Positions 50,001 through 62,040 of a stretch of 64,000 nucleotides of DNA are shown piece by piece. The stretch's first letter is position 1; every line of letters begins with the position of its first letter. Origin of the DNA: Datisca glomerata (lineage: Eukaryota; Streptophyta; Magnoliopsida; Cucurbitales; Datiscaceae); the NCBI GenBank assembly GCA_003255025.1, contig QANY01008011.1, positions 227,001-291,000 on the forward strand, given 5' to 3'. Both the position numbers and the translations under genes were made by a program. Under the pieces are notes generated by a model. It did not search any database, was not told where the DNA came from, and worked only from the letters and a program-made list of their open reading frames with translations.

Positions 50001-50729
50001 GAGTAGTCACCCAAGACCCCTCAAGAAGAGGAAGACATGAGAATGATACCCTATGACTCAGTCGTAGGAAGCCTCATGTGCGCGATGCTTTGCACTAGAC
50101 CTGATATTTGCTATGTCATGGGCGTAGTAACTTGTTTCCAATCTAATCCTGGAATCGAGCATTGGAATGCCGTCAAGCATATTCTTAAGTTTCTTAGAAG
50201 AATGAAGAATTACATGCTTGTGTATTCAGGTAGTGACTTGAATATGACGTGGTATATAGATTCTAATTTTTAAGCTAATAAGGACTATAGGAGGTCCACA
50301 TCAGGATCGGTGTTCATCCTGAATGGTGGAGCAGTTGTATGGAGAAGCATCAAGTAATCTTGCATTGCTGATTCTACCATAGAAGCTGAATATGTGGCAG
50401 TTTGTGAAGCTGCAAAGGAGTCTGTATGGCTTAGGAAATTCTTGAAGACTTTGAAAGTTGTTCCAAACATTGACAAGCCCATGACAGTTCATTGTGATAA
50501 TAGTGGTGCTGTAGCAAATTGCAAGGAACCTAGAAGCCATAAGAGATCCAAACACATAGAACATTAGTATAACTAGATTAGAGAGATTGTTCAGCATGGA
50601 GACATTGTGGTTACGCATATTTTGATGGTTAACAACCTAGAAGATCAATTCACGAAGACTTTAAGCAGTAAAGGTTTTTATGGTCATCTAGAGGGCTTGG
50701 GGATAAGAGACTGTACACGCCTATTTTAA
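47081..50729 (+). pseudogene. Ty1/Copia gag-pol polyprotein, degenerate
   Basis: Starts MSLSPLSTILNANKFNGENYVDWK (a gag start) with a stop in the next codon. Gag zinc knuckle CHHCGVAGHWKHN at about 47730-47770 has Phe instead of the last Cys. Protease remnant VDYAATNYIC (about 47861) lacks the DSG active-site signature. GAG-pre-integrase ESCTEGKMTKRHFSSKGERG, then the integrase GTPQQNGLSERRNQTLMDM near 48730. Reverse transcriptase GCKWINKKKRGPNGNVETFK, GIDYEDTF, LYIDDI (49741-49760); RNase H DNSGAVANCKEPRSHKRSKH, SLMCAMLCTRPDICYVMG before it. Ends CTRLF TAA at 50729. Gene order protease-integrase-RT-RNase H defines Copia. Many stops and frameshifts; clearly dead. Confidence 0.9.
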
Positions 50730-50743
50730 TCTAAGTGGGAGAC

Positions 50744-52550
50744 TGTTGGAATTTATTTTTATGAATAAATTGAAAGTTTTATTTTAAATAAAAGCATGTT
50801 TACAAATTACTCAAGTCGTGAAACTATTGTTAACGAAAGAAGAGTGAAGACAAAAGCATTTTCAAACGAACTCTTTTGAAAATAATTCACAACAATATTT
50901 GCAGTCTAAGGATTTCCTAGGCAATTAAATCTGTTATTATGACTGTTAGGTTGAACCGTAGGATGTCAGTCTTGGGGCATAAGAGGGAAGACTCAAATGG
51001 TTAACGTAGACATGTTATGAACATGTTGAATAGACCGGTAATAAATTAGTTCAGAGACCAAAACCTTTTAACTAACTCTAAATCTAATTGTAACACTTTA
51101 AAGATATTTTCATAATTACATTAATCCTGAAGTGAATACGTAACTTGACTTTGTTAGTTGCAATATTTTATATGTCAAATGAGTGAGTATGAATCGGCGG
51201 GCAATACCTCGACTATTGGGGTTGTGATTTAATTAAGTAGGAGTTGCGTGATCCATAGAGAAAAAAATTCATGGTTGGATTGTGAAAGCAACAATATCAT
51301 CTTATGTTTTATTGATGAGTGTATGAATAAATTAACTTGGCCAAGTACTCGATGAAATGATTCATTGACTCATTCCGCTCAATTTGATATTCAGAAGAGT
51401 TCGTTTTACATTCCGCTCTTATTACTGATATTCATGATGGGTATTATGTTAAAAAATTTTGTTGACCGTGAAAATAAATAGAGTTTATTTACACCAACAA
51501 AAAATATAGCGCGCATCAATCGAGAGTTGATTCGACATCGAACCTATAGTGGAGTCGTACGGTGTCAGAATTAAATATTTCAAGAATTTATAGAGATAAA
51601 TTCGTCTGCTTTTTGAATCCTAAGATTTATTCATGTCGGTCCATTCGATCTCAGAAATAGCTCAGAGAACATGAATAGAAAAATGAACTAAGTTGGACCA
51701 AAATGTGTTTTGGTGCCAAAGCACATTTCCTACATCTATATGTGATAGGTGATGTCACTTAAGTTAGTTAAGTGTAATTATTGTATTGAATTAATTAATT
51801 TATTATTTTATAATTATTAGATAATTAGTTAAATAAAATTTATAATTAATTATTTGTTACTGATAAATTATATTTATCAATTGGATTGATGAATTTCGAT
51901 ACAACTAAAACTCTAGGAGATGATGTAATTTTCGGCAATAATAGATAATTAGGGGAATTTTCAGAAATTTTATAATATATGGGTATATTTGTAAATATAA
52001 AAAAAATACATTTTAATAAATATCTAATAGTAATTTGATTGTAAAGAGATAACGAGTACTAGATACAGTTGTTATCGACAAACAAAATGAGAGAAAAGCA
52101 TTTTCTCTACTCACCATAGTTGCCGCCGACATAATCTGAAGAAGAAAGATTTGAATTGTCTTCTTCAATTGTTTTAAGAGCACACACTCAAATTCCTACG
52201 TAAAATTTTTCTGAGATATGTTTCTGAAATTAACGGGTGGTTGTTGTTGAACTAATTTAGAAATCGTTCGTGGGAGATCAAATTCATGATTTTGAGTTTA
52301 AAGTTTGAAGAACACGAAGAACGCTCGAGGGAGTTCCATCAGTTCAGAAATTCTCTGATTCAGAGTAAATGTCAAATTTCCCCCCTAATCTATTCATTTT
52401 AATATTGTATATGCATGATCAATCTAAATTTTTTTAAATGATTTAATATGATTAAATAAGTTAAATCAAATTTGTTGTGATATTCTGCCCACGAACCGTC
52501 TAGGGGTTCAAATATAATTTTCTTTAATTTTAAAACCGATCGGTCCTAGC
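50744..52550 (+). mobile_element. 3' LTR of the Copia element
   Basis: Starts TGTTGGAATTTATTTTTATG after the polypurine tract aagtgggagac (50733-50743). About 1.81 kb, ending ...cggtcctagca. Compared with the 5' LTR it carries indels and many substitutions (for example a gap near 51380-51430), so the insertion is old. Confidence 0.9.
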
Positions 52551-52552
52551 AC

Positions 52553-52990
52553 ATCGTCCACATAATTAACCTCCCATTCGTGGCTGACCTAGACAAAAGG
52601 AAGTGAATTGGGTTGGACTTGGTCATCCGATGGATATTATTACTGAGCAGGTAGTGCCGAAGCTTCTGAGTGGCGAAAACAAGTGCTAAGCAATGCTTCT
52701 CTTGGGGCATGAATCTCAACTCTACATCGGGCAAAACCCTACTCAAGTAGTAAACTGGCAACTCTGCCCGTTCCCGATCCTGAGCCAATAATGCTCCAAT
52801 GGACTTAGTCGTGGACGTAATGTACAAAATAAGTGGCAGATATCCCCGGGGTGGTACCATTGTGGTGGATGTCACTAGGACATCCTTGATTTGCTGGAAA
52901 CACCTCTGCTGTTCTGATGCCCATTCAAACTAACAACCCTATTTTAAACGTGGTTACAGTGCACTGATTGACTCTGCCAAGGCCGAGAAA
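52553..52990 (-). pseudogene. Ty3/Gypsy RT end and RNase H, minus strand (host of the Copia)
   Basis: Minus-strand reading: ALAESISAL, FEWASEQQRCFQQIKDVLVT, GYLPLILYITSTTKSIGALL, LPVYYLSRVLPDVELRFMP, EKHCLALVFATQKLRHYLLS, GRLIMWTM, the connection and RNase H region of a Gypsy pol. It stops at the Copia LTR. On the other side of the Copia, at 43430, the same-strand reading resumes in the second RNase H, so both are likely parts of one element, with some sequence lost between. Confidence 0.8.
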
Positions 52991-53335
52991 AAACCACAAA
53001 TGAGCAAATCCACAACAACCAGAAAAATTCCAATTACATAACTAAAAGTACCAAACTAAAACAAAACAGAAAATAGGATGCTCTAAGGCTTGAATATTCT
53101 CCAAAACTATCATACACCTCAACAAATTCAATACTGTCAGCCACAAACGAGCAAGTCCTGAACAATAAAAAAATCCCAATTGCATAACTAAAGGAATCCT
53201 AACAAATAACCAGTAATGACAACCACAAATGAGCAAATCCAAAACAATCAGAAAATTCTCAATTATAGAACTAAAAGAACCCGAAACTATAACAAACAAA
53301 AAACACAGCTCTCAAGTTTAACAAAATGTAAACAA
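52990..53335. repeat. Diverged repeats of a ~75-bp unit
   Basis: 'acaaatgagcaaatccacaacaa' then 'ccagaaaaattccaattacataactaaaa' occurs at about 52996, 53143 and 53225, with diverged sequence between. A-rich; no gene. Confidence 0.55.
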
Positions 53336-53337
53336 TA

Positions 53338-56179
53338 TTTGACAAATTACCTGGGAATGATAGTCATGAACAATTTCTGCCCTGGTCATCCATATATCTC
53401 AAGACCCACACACCACAATCACTCCTGCAAACACAATAATAAGTGCATCACTAAAGGGTGAAGGAAGCTCAATCAAATTCGCGATTAGTGAATGTCCATT
53501 TAATTGGGTGACCACTTAGGGCGGCCTTGAAATTTTGAATGAAGAGAAGGTTGTTGGTGCGGGCAACAAATCCATGAGTTTAGGCCCAAATATCAAGTCC
53601 ATAACTTTTAACTACAATTTTATTCACAAAATATAAAAAGGTAATCAATGTCAAAATCACACATGCGATAAGACAAATTAAAAGTCATGATGAGGGGTTA
53701 GAACATCTAATATTTTGAACTTTTCAGTCCATCCTGCATTAAGTCGGCAATCTGGCAAGGTGTCCTATTAGTGACTTCCTCATCCATGATGGAGATCTTG
53801 AGCATAAACCAATGATCTCGACCATCATGTACCATAATACAGATCAAGATTACACAATTCATTCACACAATCATAATAGGTCAACATTTAATATCTTAAC
53901 TACATTAAATTTGTTTACCATCATTTCTAGCTCAAGTGTTGGCGCGTATCTATCCACGATCTTGTGTTTCCTTACAAAATTAGGAAGCTCTACTAGTTTT
54001 GAAACACATTGACTCTGCAGTGGCATAATAAAATATAATACACAACATACATACAAACCTAAAATAAGGATGATACTGAGTAGTATATACTTACAACAAA
54101 GAACGTGTGAAGAAACCAGAATCGGTTGCTCATCGACACACGACGAGCCTCTAAGGTCAAAATGATGACAAACAAGTCTATAAGGTCCGAGCCAAACCAA
54201 TTTTATGGACCGAGAGTGTTTAGGTCTCTCCGTTTAACATGGAGGCTAGAATGTCTAACGAGAATCTCACTGCAAAGACAAATAAAAGACAAACTTAATC
54301 GAAATTTGGTTGTGATGGTGTGTCAAATTTTCTTAGATTAGATTGACTACTACCTATCCTCTAATCTTTTCTAAAAAATAGACTCCACTAAATGCTCATA
54401 TTTCACTTCTTGTAGGTCCTGCAACCTGTACGAACCCACTTTAAATACCTTCTTTTACGTTTAGTGGTCAGTTTACCCTTTAAATAGTATGAACTAAGTA
54501 GAGGACCATCTCTCCTCTTCGGAGTGCTGTGCAACTCAATCAGGAATTGGCTTTCAGTAGACTCAGACAAGACTTATTTTCCTTACAAAAACACAGCCCC
54601 AAGTAAGGTGTTAGATTAATAGTTAGATTATACATAGAAAAGAAGAAATACGAATAAACAGAATAGTACCTTTCGACATCCTTTAGTTATTCTAGTCATA
54701 GATGGTTTCCTGACCAATAGCAGGTCAGCATTGTCTGAAGCATCTAGTTGGATGCACCTTTCATCATTACATTACATTTATATAAAGGTGATGAAGAGAC
54801 CTGTAGCTCTTTTCGTGGGAGGGACTTATATCCTCATTTAAACCTCATTGTTCTTTACCTTAAGTCGGGGTGACGTATGGCTCATCGTCTTGAGCTCAAG
54901 ACTTACCAGTGTCCCATTCCAAAAGATTCGCCAATGTTGTGCACATATTCTCTTGGACGTCCATCATCTTTCTCTGCACCTCCATTAATTGTGAAATCTC
55001 CACCCTCATGGAGCTGGACTCCACTTGAAGAGCCGCCCTCATGGAGCTGGACTCTGCCTAAAGAGCGATCACATGTGCACTTAAAGCACCTAGCCCAGCG
55101 GCTTGCTCTTCATATAGATCTGCACACACATCCTCGAGAACATACTTAAGCTCACGGTCCTCCCGAACCTCACAGTCGCCTAGCATTGTATCGATATACA
55201 TAATACAAATATAGGTGAATTAGTAGGTATAAATAATCAATGGTAATATAACCAACTAAATTTGCAATATTCTAACATGCTTACCGTACAGCTTTTAAGC
55301 CAAGCTTCTCCTCCCCTTGATTTTACAAAATAAATCATTTTTGCAACGGCCATGTCATTCCACCTTAGTGGCGAAGGCCGGTTCAAGTCAACATAGTTGG
55401 CAGCACATGCCAACTTCTCCAGATAAAACAACTACATCGAAATGAACTTAATAACAACTATACATATGTTATAATGTGAATGTAATACCAATGTACATAA
55501 AATATATCACCTGTATAAATAATAAGCATCCGATAATGTTATGGTGGTGGTTGTTTTATTACCTCGCAACACCATCCATAAAATCTTTAAAACAAGCAGA
55601 AGCCCAATTCTTTTACTGGATAGTTGTGGGTCACTTCACAACGTGCAACCATGAATGACTGACGATTGGTTTTGATCGAGGAGATAACAAAACCCCAACA
55701 GTGAACAACACAAATGCTTGCCTCCAACAGTCATCATCAGACTCCTTAATCAAGAATTTTGATAAGGCGTTCACCGGAATATCACCTTCGACGTTCAACC
55801 ACTTCGCCTTTATATATTTTATCTCATTGACATCACCATCGAATTCGATATCCTGCCCACCATCAATGATACCCAGTATAGAAGTCACATCATTTGCGGT
55901 GACTTTTAATGTCGACCCATGGACATTTAACGTGCATGTGGCTGGATCGAAGCAACCTAATAGTTGTTATAAGAAGTTCTCTTTAATATCCAACAGCCCT
56001 CTGAATCTCATCTCTACAACCGCTCTCCTCTTCCCCTCATCAAAATTTGCAACAAGATATGCAAATTTCTCAGGTGTACAATGTGTGAGCAACTTCCGTT
56101 TAAAGGTAAGCCTTCTCAGATGACTAGGATCAGGTTGTTCCGCTCCGCTTTCAATGGCATGGATTTCATTTTCCTTCAA
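53338..56179 (-). pseudogene. PMD-like N-terminus plus Ulp1-type (C48) protease, transposon-associated gene
   Basis: Exon 56179-55631: CTPEKFAYLVANFDEGKRRA, MRFRGLLDIKENF, a stop at 55969-55967, GCFDPATCTLNVHGSTLKVT, NDVTSILGIIDGGQD, DDDCWRQAFVLFTVGVLLSP, SKPIVSHSWLHV. Exon 55431-55283: LFYLEKLACAANY, RWNDMAVAKMIYFVKSRGG, ending at a GT donor. Exon 55179 to about 54911: a coiled coil (LGALSAHVIALQAESSSMRA and a repeated ESSSMR). Further down, VHDGRDHWFML (His-Trp of the Ulp1 active site, 53817-53809) and, in an exon 53424-53351, SDCGVWVLRYMDDQGRNCS then a stop: the catalytic Cys motif. This is the layout of the uncharacterised plant family that joins a PMD-like region to a Ulp1 peptidase and is often carried by Mutator- or CACTA-like elements. 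Frames are broken in several places (53820-54360), so it is probably not active. Confidence 0.6.
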
Positions 56180-59100
56180 ATAATTGAGTTTTCATCATAC
56201 TTTTTCACTTCAAAGCTAGATCTTTTCGTGTCTTCATACTAGAAACTCACTTAAATTACAATCAAAATTTATGAATTCCAGGTTAGAATGTAATGTTTAT
56301 TTAAACATACTTACTTCATGATCACTAATCTTTTCACATGCCGCTCTCATTTTAGCACATTCTTTTACATTGTTTTAGTTTTAAACAACCACATTAACAT
56401 TGCAATAATTTATATGAAAATATGTAACATTAAATTGATGATCTCATTAATTACTTACAAGTTTACAAAGAAACCCTTTTGTGCCTTCTTCAGTTTCATA
56501 TTTGAAATATATGTTAGTATAATTAAATTTAGCCATATGATAATGTCTTCTTAGCATGATTAACCCTGATACTAATTTATAATGGATTGAACATCATCTA
56601 GTAAGACTGCTAAAATGGCATACCAATGTTATGTTCTTGTATACATTTGCCCCTATTTATTAATCAACTTTATGTAATGACTATTTGAGATAACGAATTA
56701 ATTGGAAGTGACATATATCAACAATCTTAATAGATGATAAACATGATGTGTAAAGAATTTAATGAATGCAAGAAACATATTTGATCTAGTTGCAACATGC
56801 TATTCTCCAAGTTTTTTCACAACTTATCATGTTAAAAGAATCATATTAGTAAAGTTCCACCACATAGGTAAGCTAGTTTAAAACTCTATAAATATCCAAA
56901 TCTCTATATTCATATAAAAATGACGTTGATCATGTAGTTTTCTCTAACGTAGGACTTTCCCTTTTATTTGATTGCTTCAAGGTTAACAAGTACAATAGTA
57001 TTCATGTAATAACAAACATACATCTGAAATGACATAGTTTCCATGAAAGAAAACAACCTCAAATAATATCTCCTTCCAACTACTATTCTGTATAGAAACA
57101 TGAAATATGTGAAAAATGAGAAACTAGTCTACAACATCGCAAGTTTCGTTTGATTAAGTAAATCCAATTCAGGTTAATGATATTGAGACATATTGAGACA
57201 TAAACATAAGAAGTAAATAATTACCAACTTTGTCAATGCCGACAAGTCTTTCCTATTGATGATTGATAATCAAGAGGTTTCACGTGAAAAAAATAAGGAG
57301 ACACTTTTATAATTAGGTGAAAATCCAACTGCAAACCAATGTTATGTTCTCAAGTAAATCTATTCTAACTATAACAATATTAATCTTACTTCTCAAGAGC
57401 AACCTACAACATTAAGACATGAACATAATCCAGCCCTTTTGCCAAAGCATAAACAATGAAGTAAATATGCATTACACAAAAATGTCATTGGAAAACATAA
57501 ATCATTCATATACAAAGGCAACCCAGATGGTATACCAAACTGATGGTTAACTATATCCGTCGTTTATAGAAAAAAAACTATGAGCCAACAGACAAAATTG
57601 TAACGAACTATATTCTCACTTTTTGGTTCCATTGGAATAATGAGAATAAACTCTTGACCATTTGAGATCTATACCACAATAGCATTAACAAATTGTTTTA
57701 TGAGACTGTGTAGATTAACATTAATTAAGCCTATATGTTTAAGACAGTAATGACACAACGATTTCTAGCTCTTCTCATAGAATGCATTATATGTTGACTA
57801 TATGGAATAATTCTTGCAAACCGATTGTTTTGCTTGCATGTCAATTTTAATATGACAAAGACATACACTGAAAGAAAATATGCTTTTAATTTTTTTCCTC
57901 AAGACACTAAATTTGGAAAGGAAGAATGCATGAAATGAGGTAACCCTTTGCAATTATATTATTCCAAACGGTCAGGAAAAAGGATATAAATTGGCCTCTT
58001 AGTGAAGCTGTGGCTACTCGAACTAAATGGCCTATGTATCTTTTTCAAAAAAATTAAACAAAATTTGTGTGGCATACTTAACCAATATAAATAAGATGAA
58101 ATAGTTTATGATTTCAAGTGAGCACTGGGGCTTACTTAACTAATCTAAACAACTAAGATAACTCATTCATACAGTTCTCTTCATAAATTTTACTCCCAAA
58201 ATGAAATCTATTATAATTCTTGGTGACGATATAGAAAATCTAAAAAAAACAATGCATAGAAGAGGGACACTCACAGAAAAAACAATGTCCGGTAAGAAAC
58301 TCCCACAACAGAACTTCCCAAGAATATGAAAATACATAAAAGAGGAGATAATAAACTGGCCTCTCTTTCTCCCATAAGCATACCTTTAATAGTAAAATAG
58401 TATAATTGAAACTTTTGGAAAGAAATGACTAATTTCTTATTTCTTCTATCATGCTTAATGAGAAGGCATATAATTTCACAAAAATAAATCAAGTGAAATA
58501 AAAATAGCAGTGGAAAATAGGCAAATAATTACATCACCAAAAACTAGACCACATATAAGCCCTGTTTCCTTTTTTCTCAACTTGAAAGACACTTTCTATA
58601 AATAAAGTTCACAGTTTAAAGGTGATAGAATAGTTTATTAGTATATTTGTTTATAAAGAAACCAAAGCCCAAGTAATAAATATAATCAGTTTGTAGAAGA
58701 AGACTATCTTTTAAGATTCTGCACTCTTCAAACTTCAAAGATCACAATATCAGTACATTCAGATGTAAAAATTAGAGCACCATTGCTAGAAATTTACATA
58801 CAGGGAATGAGAAACATACATATATTATGGAACCATTGAATTTTAGTGTAGAAGGCAAAAAATAAAGGCGAAAGGACACCTATATAACACAAAATTGGAA
58901 GTAAATAACAAGATAAACAATTGATATTGTGGAACTCACTTTACTTAGTCCACTATGTAAATTCGAGTAACCTAAACTAAGACCCAATGCTAGCAAATAA
59001 AAGTCCTAGCTTCACAGCAGAAACCCACAATTTCAAGAAATTGAAACGAACGAAACCCTAGGTTCTCTTCCTAAACATAATTATCTGGCCAACATCAAAA

Positions 59101-59229
59101 AAATAATTAGAGATAACCACACGTACACAACCACATGCAAAGTTATATAAAGCTATAACTAAAAAGCATGCCCTAGATTATGGGGTAGAAGTTGAAGGAT
59201 AGAAAGAAGGAAAGAAGGAGGGAAAAGGG
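56180..59229. other. AT-rich DNA without a recognisable gene
   Basis: About 3 kb with no supported reading, no long repeat and no terminal motifs that I could pair. It may contain decayed transposon sequence or the 5' flank of the Ulp1-type gene. Confidence 0.4.
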
Positions 59230-61642
59230 GGACGAAGCACCTAAAAAGACCTTTGGGTCTTTTTGACTCCGTCTGGCATGTGAAGCACCTAAAAAGATCG
59301 CAACACTCCAAATTCTTATCCCAAACGTGTATTGGGTGTCAAAAGTCAGCTGAAGTACATGCCATGTCCAAAATATCCAAGTTTAGCCAAGTTCGTCTAG
59401 TTTAGGCCTAAATACATCCTCTTGGATCGTTTTGACTCTGTATGGCATAAGAAGTACCTAGAATGACCACAACACTCCAAATTCTTATCTCAAATAGGTA
59501 TTGGGTGTCAAAAGTCAGTTCGAGTATAAGCCATGCCCAGAAGATACAAGTTAAGCCAAGTTCATATAGTTTGGGCCAAAACATGCCCCCTTAAGTCTTT
59601 TCACACCGTGTGGCACAAGTAGCACCTAAAACAACTACAACATTCCAAATTATAATCCCAAACGTCTAATGGGTGACAAAAGTTAGTTCTAGTACATGCC
59701 ATGCCCAAAGGATCCAAGTTTAGCCAAGTTCATCTAGTTTGGGCCTAAACACCTCCCCTTGGATCATTTGACTCCGTATGACACAACAAACACCTAAAAC
59801 GGCCATAAAAGTCCAAATTCTTATCCCAAAAAATGTGTATTAGGTGTCAAAAGTAAGTTCAAGTACTTGCCATGCCCAAAAGATCCAAGTTTAGCCAAGT
59901 TCATTTATTTTGGGCCTAAACATATCCCCTTGGGTCTTTTTGACTTCGTATGGAAGAAGAAGCACCTAGAATGACCACGACACTCCAAATTCTTATCCCA
60001 AACATGTATAGGGTGTCAAAAGTAAGTTTGAGTACATGCCATGCCCAAAAGATCCAAGTTAGTCAAGTTCATTTAGTTTGGGCCGAAAAACGCCCCCTTA
60101 GGTCTTTTGACTCTGTATGGCACAAGAAACACCTAAAACGACCACAACACACCAAATTCTCTCAAACGTGTAGTGGGTGTCAAAAGTTAGTTCAAGTACA
60201 TGCGGTGCACAAAATATCTATGCTTAGCCAAGTTCGTCTAGTTTGGTTCTAAACATATCCCCTTCGGTCTTTTTTACTCTGTATGGCACATGAAGTACCT
60301 AAAAAGACCACAACATTCCAAATTCTTGTTCCAAACGTGTATTGGGTGTCAAAAGTCAGTTCTAGTACATGCCATACCTAAAAGATCCAAGTTTAGCCAA
60401 AGTTCGTCTAAATTGGGACTAAACATGTCCCCTTGGATCATTTTGACTCCGTATGGCACAACTTTCTTTGTTCTTCCCAAGAGCTTCTTTTACTTTGCAG
60501 ACGGTTTATAGGGGGCCCACTTGGTATTTGGATATTATTTTCATTAATGATTTGGGCAATCATGACTGATTGGTTATGAAACCATGTAAATGTAAATAGA
60601 AATTATCATGAAGATATACGAAAAATATCCATTCATTTTTTTATTTTTATTATGAAATGCTCATTCAGTAAGAGAAAGAGTTCAAATTCTTTTCTCAAAT
60701 GTGTATTGGAAGTCAAAAGTCAGTTCAAGTACATGCCATACCCAAAAGATCCAAGATTAGTTATGTTCATCTATTTTGGTCCTAAACACATCCCATTGGG
60801 TCTTTTTGACCCCATATGGCACATGAAGCACCTAAAAAGACCACAACACTCCAAATTCTTATCCTAAACATGTATTGGGTGTCAAAAGTCAGTTTAAGTA
60901 CACGTTGTGCCCAAAAAATCCAAGTTTAGTCAAGTTCATCTAGTTTGGGCCTAAACAGGCCCAATTGGATCTTTTTGACTCCGTCTGGCATAAGAAGTAC
61001 CTAGAAAGACCACAACACTCCAAATTCATATCCCAAGCATGCATTAGGTGTCAAAAGTTAGTTTGAGTATATGGCATGCCCAAAAGATCTAAGTTTAGCT
61101 AAGTTCACCTAGTTTGGGCGAAAACATGTTCCTTTAGGTATTTTTGACTCCGTATGGCACAAGAAGCACTTAAAACGACCACACCAGTCAGTTCAAGTAC
61201 ATGCCATGACCAAAAGATTCAAGTTTAGCTATGTTCATCTAGTTTGGGCCTAAACATGTCCCCTTGGGTCTTTTTGACTCTGCACAAGAAACACCTAAAA
61301 TAACCATAACGCTCCAAATTCTTATTCTAAGCGTACTGGGTGTCAAAAGTCAGTCCGCGTACATGCCTTACCCAAAAGATCTAAGTTTAGCCAAGTTCAT
61401 CTAGTTTGGCCCTTAACACATCCACTTGAGTCTTTTTGACTGAGTATGGCAAACGAAAAATCTAAAACGAACACAAAACTCCAAATGCTTATCCCAAATG
61501 TGTATGGAGTGTCAAAAGTCAGTTCGAGTACATGTCATGCCCAAAAGTTTCAAGTTTAGCCAAGTTCATCTAGTTTGGGCTTAAACACGTCCCTTTGGGT
61601 CTTTTTGACTCTGTATGGTACAAGAAGCACCCAAAACGACCA
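59230..61642. repeat. Satellite array, ~168-bp monomer (first block)
   Basis: An anchor motif 'tttgactc(c/t)gtatggca' occurs at 59265, 59434, 59602, 59770, 59942, 60109, 60275, 60445, then 60808, 60977, 61146, 61276, 61438 and 61607. Steps are mostly 166-172 bp; one is 130 (internal deletion), and the larger gap is an insertion. Each monomer carries 'ccacaacactccaaattctt', 'gtattgggtgtcaaaagtca', 'catgccatgcccaaaagat' and 'gccaagttcatctagtttgg'. Copies differ at many positions, so the array is not freshly homogenised. Open frames in it are chance. Confidence 0.92.
60461..60682. other. ~220-bp unrelated insert in the satellite
   Basis: Between the anchors at 60445 and 60808 the satellite breaks off after 'gtatggcacaa' and resumes at 'caaattcttttctcaaatgtgtattgg'. 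The insert is AT-rich with no terminal repeats that I could pair. The satellite segment it replaces is partly missing. Confidence 0.6.
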
Positions 61643-62013
61643 AAACAATCAAAGCACTTAACCGAAGCTTAATTTACAAATATTCAAGGGGCATACCCTA
61701 GGAATATTTAAAAGATAGGCTGAGCATGATAAGAAAGAGAAAGACCATTGACTATATCAGCACAACTATCCAATCCCTAACTTGAACTTAACTTAGCCTA
61801 CAAAAAAGTAACTTTAGAAATTTTTCCACACCACACAAGGTAGGAGAAGCAGAAAAACATAAGTCTAATATAGAACTTAACGGACATAAAACTCTTGTTT
61901 TAACCAAAAAACAAGAAACTGCTAAAACCAATTTCAGTGAACAAAAGCAGCCCATTAATCACGTAATGGGGAAGGGAAAGGTACCACCCCCTAAAGAGGA
62001 GCCTGAGATCGGT
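61643..62013 (-). mobile_element. Inverted copy of a LINE 3' end
   Basis: Reverse complement of the stretch ending at about 62980: shared phrases are ttaaccgaag (61655), 'atattcaaggggcat', 'gctgagca', 'aaagagaaagaccattg', 'ttaacttagcctacaaa', 'cataagtctaatat', 'cccattaatca(c/t)gtaatgggg' and 'agaggagcctgag'. It is flanked by satellite on both sides (61642, and a 20-bp piece 'cgtgccatgcccaaaagttt' at 62020). It lacks the last ~25 bp present in the other copy. Confidence 0.7.
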
Positions 62014-62040
62014 ATTTACGTGCCATGCCCAAAAGTTTGG

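Noticed and set aside
56180..59229. Short frames (56318-56554 plus, 58271-58492 minus) as genes
   Set aside because: Length expected by chance in AT-rich DNA; no recognisable domain or splice partners.
59950..60867. Plus-strand frames of 70-100 codons (and 63198-63810)
   Set aside because: Products of the satellite monomer read in one phase; the same peptide pieces recur with each monomer.
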